Part shown: positions 41,726 to 47,996 of the stretch, piece by piece
Position numbering within the stretch: position 1 is the stretch's first letter
Layout of the letters: every line of letters begins with the position of its first letter
NCBI GenBank assembly: GCA_036557885.1
Contig: DATBGS010000105.1
Coordinates: forward strand, 1 to 64,000
DNA: 64,000 nucleotides
Origin: DATBGS01 sp036557885
Lineage (GTDB): Bacteria; Chloroflexota; Ktedonobacteria; Ktedonobacterales; DATBGS01
Direction of reading: 5' to 3'
The notes under the pieces: generated by a model
Databases searched by the model: none
The model's input: the letters and a program-made list of their open reading frames with translations, nothing else
Told to the model about the DNA's origin: nothing
Program-made: the position numbers and the translations under genes

Positions 41726-43462
41726 ATGCTGAGACGGCAGCAAGGCGGACAACTTCCTGGGCAGCGACCAACCAGCATTATAGGATACGGCGCGGCGGTG
41801 CTTGGGGTGCTGCTCACCTCGTTTTGTATTGGCCTGGTCAGGGCATTTGTCGAGGTCGAAATCCTTCCCGTTGCCTACCTCCTGGTAGTGCTCTGGCTGG
41901 CCGTCTCCTTTGGCCGTAGCCCGGCGCTCCTGGCTGCGTTCCTCTCCTTTCTCGCGTATGATTTTTTCTTTGTGCCTCCTGCGACACGCCTGACGGTTGA
42001 TGACCCCACTCAATGGATTTCACTCCTGGCGCTGCTGGCGACAGCCCTGGTGATTGGTCACTTAACGGCCTCCGTCCAGGCGCACGCGGCAGCGGCGCTG
42101 GCGAGCCAGCAGCGCACGGCCCATCTGTATGCTCTGGCACAAATCATCGCGTCAACGACCGATCAAAAAACGCTTTTTCATTCTCTGGTGCAGCAAACCG
42201 TGCAGATTTTTGCGGCCAGAGGAGTCGTGGCGTGCGCGCTTGTGCTGCCAGATGGCGAGCGCCTGCCCACAACGCAGGCAGTTGCGCCGCTGGAGAGTCC
42301 GGCGGCAGACTCCTTGCAGTTGAAGGGGGCAGAGCAAGAGATATTAGCCCGGCAGGTGCTCCAGCAGGGGTCTGCCGCTTGCCTCCCAGCATGCGCGGCT
42401 GGAACTGGTCAGCAAGAAGCATATACCCGCTATTATGTCCCGCTTTCCAGCGGCTTCCGCGTGGTTGGCGCGCTTGGCATGGCGGGTACCTCTGGGCTGC
42501 ATGGGCTGGTGGCACCATTTCTGACTGGTGCTCCTGGCAAAGCTGCCCGAACCGGAGGCAATAAACCCGGCGATCTTGAGGCTGAGTTTTTTGCGGCATT
42601 TTGCGGGCAGATTGGGCTGGCGTTGGAACAAGTAGCGCTGCGGCAGGAAGCGATTCATGCCGAGGCACTGCGCGAAAGTGACCGCTTGAAGAATGCCCTG
42701 CTTGATTCAGTCACGCACGACTTGCGCACCCCGCTGGCATCCATCAAGGCCGCCACAAGCAGCCTGCTTGAGCCAGGCATGACCTGGCGCGAGGAAGACC
42801 GCCGCGAATTCATAGACGGAATTGACGCCAGTGTTGAGCGCTTGAATCATCTCGTCGGGAATTTGCTGGACCTCTCGCGGCAGGAGGCAGGAGCGGCAGT
42901 GCCCCAGCGCGAGTGGTATCTGATCGGAGATGTGATTGCCCCCGTATTGGCGCAACTGGAGCAGGCCGGGCAACTGCGTCATCGCCAGATTAACGTAGAG
43001 CTTTCTGAAAGCCTGCCGCTGGTGCTGCTCGATCACGGACAAATTGAGCACGTCCTTACCAATTTGCTGGAGAACGCGCTGAAATACTCCCCGCCTGAAA
43101 GCGCCATTCAGGTACGGGCGCGCGTGGTGGGAACGTCCCCAGAACTGGAGGTGCGCGTTTCAGATCAGGGAATAGGCATTCCTGCGCAGGAACTTGAAGC
43201 GGTGTTTAAAAAATTCTATCGGGTGCGGCAAGAGCATCTGCCCTGGGCGCCAGCACAGCCTGTCGCGGGCACTGGACTTGGCCTGGCGATTTGTGCGAAT
43301 ATTTTACGTGCGCATCAGGGCCACATCTGGGCTGAAAGCAATCCTGGCGCTGGAACGACCATCGCCTTCACCCTGCCCATCCCTCCAGATGTGCCTGAAG
43401 GCGAATTGCCGGAGCTTGAAACCCCTGCCCAGGAAGCTGCCACAGGAGCCAGCAGCCTATGA
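41726..43462 (+). CDS. KdpD-like sensor histidine kinase without the KdpD N-terminal domain
   Basis: This is a 578-residue membrane kinase. The N-terminal third is a DUF4118 four-helix membrane domain (VEILPVAYLLVVLWLAVSFG, FLAYDFFFVPPATRLTV), the part characteristic of KdpD. A GAF domain (about 130-300) follows, then HisKA with His331 in DSVTHDLRTPLASI, and HATPase_c (NLLENALKYSP, DQGIGIP, GTGLGLAI). The cytoplasmic KdpD/USP domains that bind ligand are absent. GAGGAGG lies seven bases before the ATG. It overlaps the response-regulator gene by ATGA and precedes an APC permease. Confidence 0.9.
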   Translation: MLRRQQGGQLPGQRPTSIIGYGAAVLGVLLTSFCIGLVRAFVEVEILPVAYLLVVLWLAVSFGRSPALLAAFLSFLAYDFFFVPPATRLTVDDPTQWISLLALLATALVIGHLTASVQAHAAAALASQQRTAHLYALAQIIASTTDQKTLFHSLVQQTVQIFAARGVVACALVLPDGERLPTTQAVAPLESPAADSLQLKGAEQEILARQVLQQGSAACLPACAAGTGQQEAYTRYYVPLSSGFRVVGALGMAGTSGLHGLVAPFLTGAPGKAARTGGNKPGDLEAEFFAAFCGQIGLALEQVALRQEAIHAEALRESDRLKNALLDSVTHDLRTPLASIKAATSSLLEPGMTWREEDRREFIDGIDASVERLNHLVGNLLDLSRQEAGAAVPQREWYLIGDVIAPVLAQLEQAGQLRHRQINVELSESLPLVLLDHGQIEHVLTNLLENALKYSPPESAIQVRARVVGTSPELEVRVSDQGIGIPAQELEAVFKKFYRVRQEHLPWAPAQPVAGTGLGLAICANILRAHQGHIWAESNPGAGTTIAFTLPIPPDVPEGELPELETPAQEAATGASSL

Positions 43463-44256
43463 GCGAGCCTTCTCCATCTCAAGAGCGTGAACGCCAGCCC
43501 ACACAGGGCGCGTCCTCTTCTGTGCACAGTTCGGGCGGGGCGCGCGTGCTGGTGATTGATGATGAGCCGGAAATCTGGCGCGCTGTGCGCACCGGACTGG
43601 CTGGGGCAGCATTCGTGCTGGAGTGGGCGTCAACCGCTGCCCAGGGGTTGGAATTGGTGGCCCGCTGGCATCCCGATGTGGTGATTTTAGACCTGTTTCT
43701 TCCCGATATGGATGGGCTTGAGGTCTGTCGCCAGCTTCGCAGTTGGTCCCTGGTTCCCATCATAGTGCTCTCGGTGCGTGCCGGGGACCAGGATAAGATC
43801 ACAGCATTGGAACTGGGCGCCGATGATTATCTGACCAAGCCCTTCAGTATGGGGGAACTGCTGGCGCGTGTGCGCGTTGCCCTGCGCCATGCTGCCCGCG
43901 CTGCGGTGAGCACTGGCGCGGCCACCCAGATGCAAACTCAAGGGCTACACTTCGATTTTGAGCGGCGCCAGATTACCAGAGATGGCCTGGAGGTGCATCT
44001 CACCCCCACTCAGTATGAAGTGCTCAAATATCTGGCGATGAACGTCGGCAAGGTCATTACCCACCGCACGTTGCTGCGCGCCGTATGGGGGCCGGCGTAT
44101 GAGGAGAAAGCGCACTATCTGCACATCTTTATTCGCCAGCTTCGCAGCAAGATCGAACTCGACCCTAGCCGCCCACGCTACCTCTTAACCGAGCCAGGCA
44201 TTGGCTACCGCCTCTTGAGTCCTCACGAGGTCGGAAATAGCGAGCAGAACGCCTGA
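43459..44256 (+). CDS. OmpR/KdpE-family response regulator
   Basis: This 265-residue protein has a receiver domain with the acidic pair in VIDDEPEIW, phospho-acceptor Asp78 in VVILDLFLPDMDGLEV and Lys in DDYLTKPFSMGELLARV. A winged-helix DNA-binding domain follows (LTPTQYEVLKYLAMNVGKVI, YLHIFIRQLRSKIELDP, YLLTEPGIGYRL), closest to KdpE. A disordered N-terminal extension of about 28 residues is present. Its start overlaps the kinase stop (ATGA), so the two are co-translated. Confidence 0.93.
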   Translation: MSEPSPSQERERQPTQGASSSVHSSGGARVLVIDDEPEIWRAVRTGLAGAAFVLEWASTAAQGLELVARWHPDVVILDLFLPDMDGLEVCRQLRSWSLVPIIVLSVRAGDQDKITALELGADDYLTKPFSMGELLARVRVALRHAARAAVSTGAATQMQTQGLHFDFERRQITRDGLEVHLTPTQYEVLKYLAMNVGKVITHRTLLRAVWGPAYEEKAHYLHIFIRQLRSKIELDPSRPRYLLTEPGIGYRLLSPHEVGNSEQNA

Positions 44257-44320
44257 ACCAGCCCTCTTCTTTGTAGACTTTTCACAAGTATCCGCCCCTC
44301 CCCTTGTGCATTTTTGCCTC

Positions 44321-44348
44321 TTGCTACTCTCTACCCTCTTTTTATACT
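44321..44348 (+). promoter_or_regulatory. Promoter of the APC permease gene
   Basis: TTGCTA (44321-44326), a 16-bp spacer and TATACT (44343-44348). Just before the SD, GGCGC-GCGA-GCGCC forms a small GNRA-capped hairpin. I do not see the conserved features of a c-di-AMP (ydaO) or K-related riboswitch. Confidence 0.5.
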
Positions 44349-44450
44349 TAACCGTAGAATATTTAGAAAATCTTTAGCTCTCTGCGCCAAATTTTTAGGC
44401 AATCTTGATGGCAGGGCGCGCGAGCGCCAGGAAACCGTGAGGACGCAACA

Positions 44451-46385
44451 ATGCAAGAATCAAGCCTCGTGAGTGATTCTTCTGAAAGTGATCATAGTAA
44501 CGAAGGGCACCAGTCGGGCCGACTGGGCTTTTTTTTGTGTTGGGCGGTGGTTTTTGCTGATATTGGAACATCTCTGTACTATGTGCCAGGCATCTTGTAT
44601 GGGCAGGTGGGCCGACTGGCGGGCTTTTTTGTCCTCCTGACCATGATCGTGTTTGTCCTGCTGACATTGAAGTATGCCGAAGTCACCCATCGCTATCCCC
44701 AGGGCGGCGGCGTTGTCACCGTCGCTTCCAAAACGCTGCGCCCCTGGGCCGGAGCGTTTGGCGGCATGCTGGAGATGGGCGATTACTTCCTGACAGCCGC
44801 GATTAGCGCCTTGTCTGGGCTGACCTATTTTAGCGTCGTGATGCCCGCCAGCCCCAGCACCATCTTGATTGGTACGCTGGTTGTGCTGGTTTTACTGGGC
44901 GTGCTTAATTGGTGGGGCATCAGCGAGAGCGCCAAGGTGAGCGCCGTTGGCGCAGTGATCGCGCTGATCAGCGATCTGGCGATTCTGTTGACCGTCGTCA
45001 TTCATGTCCCGCTGCACACCATTCTTAACCTTATCCCTGAGATGTTCCAGGGTAAGCCCTTGACGGGCGTTGCTCTGCTCACCGGGTTTGCCGGGTCGTT
45101 TCTCGCCTTTTCTGGGCTGGAGAGCATTTCGCAGCTTTCCCCGGTGATGAAAACCCCGCGCAAAAGGACAGGGCGCCTGGCGCTGCTGGTGGTGGTGGCA
45201 ACCGTTGGCTTGACCAGCCCACTGTTGACGGTCTTTGCCACTACCTTGCTTGACACGAGCAAGGCCAACCCAGACCAGTTTATCTCCCTGTTGGGCGGGG
45301 AATTTGGCGGCAACATTCTGGGGATAGAGGTTGCGATCAGCGCGTCCGCGCTGCTGATCTTCGCCAGCAACACCGCCATCATCGGCTGCTACCATGTCTT
45401 TCTGGCGTTGTCGCGCATGCACTTTTTACCATCGGTGATACAGCGGCGCAACAAGTGGCGTGGAACGCCGCATTTCGCCATTGCGTTAGCGGCAGGCTTT
45501 CCCATCTTCATCCTTGTGCTGGTGCAGGGGAATATTGCCCTGCTGGGAGATATGTATGCCTTTGGCTTGCTGGGCGCGTTCAGCTTGACTTGTATAGGCG
45601 TGGACATTGCGCGCTGGCGAGATAGACGAACACACAAGCAGCGCGAGGAACTGCATGTCAAACTTGGGTCGCAGGTTGTTGATGCCGCCTCGCTGGGCGT
45701 AGAAGCGGTTATTCCTGGGCCAAGCCAGCCAACGGTTCCCCCGGTGTCATTGCCCATGTTTGTGTTGGGGATTGTCACGACTGGCCTGGTAATGCTGGCC
45801 TGGGGTACTAATCTCGTCTCAAAACCCCTGGCAACGGCTTTCGGTGGAAGTATCACGCTCTTAGGACTGACAACGGCCTATGTCACCGCTACGTACTTTT
45901 CCAGGCGCGGGCGTTGGTTGGGTATCCCCGCGACCATTTACGGAACACGGCCCCAATCTATCCTGGCGGTGCTCTCCAGCACTCCAGAGGGGCGCGAAGC
46001 GACCATTCACGCTGCCTGCAAAGAAGCGCGAAACAACGAGGTCATCTTTCTCTATCGCCAGACGCCCACAATCCGACGCCTGGAACTGTTTGAAAATGCT
46101 GACCCGTATCTCAACGACGAAGAGGCAAAAGAGGCATTTTCTGAGGCGGAAACCATTGCCAAACAATACAATGTGAAACGCCAGTACATCTATGCCCCAG
46201 ACACCCCTGATGTGATCTTCCAGCACTGGCAAATCTTGCAACCCCGCGATACGATTCTGGTTGCCAAAGATCGTCCGGTGACATTTCCGCTTTCGCCTGA
46301 TCGGGTACGGCACAGCCTTGGCCCAGGTGGTCAGGTGATGCACTATCTGAAAAACTGGCAAGCACATCCTGTCTTGGAAGCGTAG
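44451..46385 (+). CDS. APC-superfamily permease with a C-terminal cytoplasmic domain (possible K+ transporter)
   Basis: This 644-residue protein has about 12 membrane helices. WAVVFADIGTSLYYVPGIL recalls the Kup-type FGDIGTSPLY motif, followed by YPQGGGVVTVASKTL and FAGSFLAFSGLESISQLSPVMKTPRKR, a typical APC pattern. A soluble domain of about 160 residues follows (GTRPQSILAVLSSTPEGREA, NEVIFLYRQTPT, DVIFQHWQILQPRDTILVAK), which resembles a USP-like nucleotide fold. Being next to a KdpD/KdpE-like pair makes potassium a plausible substrate, but amino acid transport is equally compatible with the sequence. A GAGG lies eight bases before the ATG, and a terminator follows. Confidence 0.8.
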   Translation: MQESSLVSDSSESDHSNEGHQSGRLGFFLCWAVVFADIGTSLYYVPGILYGQVGRLAGFFVLLTMIVFVLLTLKYAEVTHRYPQGGGVVTVASKTLRPWAGAFGGMLEMGDYFLTAAISALSGLTYFSVVMPASPSTILIGTLVVLVLLGVLNWWGISESAKVSAVGAVIALISDLAILLTVVIHVPLHTILNLIPEMFQGKPLTGVALLTGFAGSFLAFSGLESISQLSPVMKTPRKRTGRLALLVVVATVGLTSPLLTVFATTLLDTSKANPDQFISLLGGEFGGNILGIEVAISASALLIFASNTAIIGCYHVFLALSRMHFLPSVIQRRNKWRGTPHFAIALAAGFPIFILVLVQGNIALLGDMYAFGLLGAFSLTCIGVDIARWRDRRTHKQREELHVKLGSQVVDAASLGVEAVIPGPSQPTVPPVSLPMFVLGIVTTGLVMLAWGTNLVSKPLATAFGGSITLLGLTTAYVTATYFSRRGRWLGIPATIYGTRPQSILAVLSSTPEGREATIHAACKEARNNEVIFLYRQTPTIRRLELFENADPYLNDEEAKEAFSEAETIAKQYNVKRQYIYAPDTPDVIFQHWQILQPRDTILVAKDRPVTFPLSPDRVRHSLGPGGQVMHYLKNWQAHPVLEA

Positions 46386-46409
46386 AACGCGCTTTCGCTT
46401 TTTACCCTG

Positions 46410-46445
46410 GCACCAGGATAACCTCTGTATCCTGGTGCTTCTTTC
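46410..46445 (+). terminator. Terminator of the APC permease gene
   Basis: GCACCAGGATA (46410-46420) pairs perfectly with TATCCTGGTGC (46428-46438) and is followed by TTCTTTC. It separates the permease from the peptide-prenyltransferase locus. Confidence 0.75.
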
Positions 46446-46499
46446 TGGGAACGAGCATGCGCAGGGACGCTTGAGGTGCAGAACAGCGAAAAGCGATTC

Positions 46500-46529
46500 T
46501 TGAAAAGCTCAGCATTTTTATGCTATACT
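46500..46529 (+). promoter_or_regulatory. Promoter of the ComX-ComQ-ComP-like locus
   Basis: TTGAAA (46500-46505), an 18-bp spacer and TATACT (46524-46529) with an extended TGC. This is one of the best promoters in the window. It lies about 80 bp before the peptide start codon. Confidence 0.75.
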
Positions 46530-46611
46530 ATTATTCGGTGCTACAGAGAGTCGCTTGGTAGGTATGTGTGAAACTGCCGCGATGCTCATCTGATACCACC
46601 AGGAGGCGCCT

Positions 46612-46833
46612 ATGCCCGCATTTTTACACCAGAGTCCTGATCTGAAAGCTGTAGTGAGGCGCTTATTCACAGATAGCCAGTTTAAGGAAGATGCCCAGAC
46701 TTCACCGGAACTGGCTTTTGCTCAATATAGCCTGGACGCAGATGAGCGCAAAGCTCTGAAGAGCCTGATGGGGCGCTTTCACCAAGGAGATGCCCTGACA
46801 GGAGACATCGTAGATAGTTGGTGGTTTTTTTAG
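46612..46833 (+). CDS. ComX-like peptide precursor (candidate prenylated signalling peptide)
   Basis: This is a 73-residue peptide with an excellent SD (AGGAGG six bases before ATG). The first 55 residues are a charged helical leader: LKAVVRRLFTDSQFKEDAQT, then SPELAFAQYSLDADERKALK. This has the same layout as pre-ComX (helix, spaced acidic and aromatic positions, then a short tail). It also resembles NHLP/Os1348-type RiPP leaders. The tail reads GDALTGDIVDSWWFF, with Trp70 and Trp71 three and two residues from the end. ComX pheromones carry the isoprenylated Trp in their last ten residues. An isoprenyl-synthase-like gene follows 73 bp downstream. The role is inferred from these features and the locus order. 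Confidence 0.75.
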   Translation: MPAFLHQSPDLKAVVRRLFTDSQFKEDAQTSPELAFAQYSLDADERKALKSLMGRFHQGDALTGDIVDSWWFF

Positions 46834-46851
46834 CAACGCCGCTGATACGAG

Positions 46852-46890
46852 TTGGGCCGTTGCGGGGTTTCCCCGGCGGCCCAATTTTAT
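46852..46890 (+). terminator. Attenuator hairpin between the peptide and prenyltransferase genes
   Basis: TTGGGCCG (46852-46859) pairs with CGGCCCAA (46877-46884), with an inner CGGGG-ttt-CCCCG hairpin (46863-46875), and is followed by TTTTATT. It lies inside the operon. Partial termination here would make the peptide in excess over the downstream enzyme and kinase. Confidence 0.75.
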
Positions 46891-46906
46891 TGGGGAAGGG
46901 CATTCT

Positions 46907-47968
46907 ATGAGCAAGCAATCGGCCTACTTACCGGGGTGGCTGAATGACCCAAATGCGCGCCAGTTCTTTAGTGAACAACTCCGATTCACCGGCCAGTTCA
47001 TAGTTAAGCACCTCCAAGCCCAGAACCTTGACCCTGCACTCTTTGCGTTGGTGATGGAATGCCTTCAAGAGCCAGGGAAGTTGTTGGGTAGGCCAGTGAT
47101 GCGCGGAGAACCGCTTGGTCGAATGGAGCTCCATACCTGGCCGCTTCTGGCACTTTTGGCGGCGGTTTCGGCAGCCGGGGCGGACCTGGCTTCCATCTCC
47201 ACACTTCCTGTATCTTTTTGGCATCGGGCGCGTGCTGCTGCCGCTGCTGCTGAACTGATAGGCAAAGCCGTAGACCTTGTGGACGACATCCAGGACAATG
47301 ACAGCCCATTTGTGGACCGGATTGGAGTCCCTTTAGCGCTCAACGTGGCTGTTGTGCTCTATGAGCTTGCTCCCCTGGCGCTGAGCCGGGCACGCGAATT
47401 TGGCTGGCCCGATGCGCTGGCACATATAGCACTGAAGGAGATGCATGTAGAAACGCTGAACGTCTGGCAGGGGCAGTATGTAGACATTCAAATGGAGAGC
47501 CGCAATGCGGTGACTGAGGAAGAGGCACTCAAAACCACCGAGCTGAAATCTGGAAGCATGGTTGCGCTCGTCTATAAACTGGGAGCCTACGCTGGCCTGG
47601 GAGAAGGACGAGACAGGCCGCCGGAATATATCGCAGAGTGTCGTCGTTTGGCGCATCACCTGGGGGTATGGCTGCAACTGATCAATGATATTCACGATGC
47701 CATGCCAGGAAAGACAACCAGCAAGAAAAGTGACCGGGAGCGCCACAAAAAAACACTCCCGCTGCTTCTTGAAGCACAGGGTATGATAGGGATGGCTCCC
47801 AACAGGGAGAGCGCAGCCCTCAATACTCAGGCAGCCCTGGCTTATGCGTCTGTTTTCGCTGAAACTATTCAAGAGCGGGCAGTAGGGGTTTTGAAAGACC
47901 TGGAGGCCGCATTCGGCCCCCATCCCTTCCTCTGGCCCATTCTCAGCACCGCGCGGGAGCAGACCTAA
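46907..47968 (+). CDS. ComQ-like isoprenyl transferase (trans-isoprenyl diphosphate synthase fold)
   Basis: This 353-residue protein has the all-helical isoprenyl-diphosphate synthase fold. The first Asp-rich motif is DDIQD (126-130) in KAVDLVDDIQDNDSP. KSG at about 215, GQYVD at 189-193, and the second motif NDIHD (260-264) followed by DRERHKKTLPLLLEA are also present. ComQ keeps the same two motifs, and a KKTLP segment after the second. ComQ attaches farnesyl or geranyl to a Trp of ComX. The upstream 73-residue Trp-ended peptide and downstream ComP-like kinase favour that role over ordinary polyprenyl synthesis. GGGGAAGGG lies six bases before the ATG. Confidence 0.82.
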   Translation: MSKQSAYLPGWLNDPNARQFFSEQLRFTGQFIVKHLQAQNLDPALFALVMECLQEPGKLLGRPVMRGEPLGRMELHTWPLLALLAAVSAAGADLASISTLPVSFWHRARAAAAAAELIGKAVDLVDDIQDNDSPFVDRIGVPLALNVAVVLYELAPLALSRAREFGWPDALAHIALKEMHVETLNVWQGQYVDIQMESRNAVTEEEALKTTELKSGSMVALVYKLGAYAGLGEGRDRPPEYIAECRRLAHHLGVWLQLINDIHDAMPGKTTSKKSDRERHKKTLPLLLEAQGMIGMAPNRESAALNTQAALAYASVFAETIQERAVGVLKDLEAAFGPHPFLWPILSTAREQT

Positions 47969-47996
47969 GACAGGAGCCTATCCAGGGGAGGCAGTA

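Noticed and set aside
44257..44450. c-di-AMP (ydaO) or other K+-related riboswitch upstream of the APC permease
   Set aside because: None of the conserved motif strings or the paired helices of that class is visible; only a small GNRA-capped hairpin is present.
46907..47968. Housekeeping polyprenyl synthase for quinone or undecaprenyl synthesis
   Set aside because: Not excluded by the motifs, but the position between a Trp-ended peptide and a ComP-like kinase, and the lack of quinone genes, make the ComQ-like role the better explanation.
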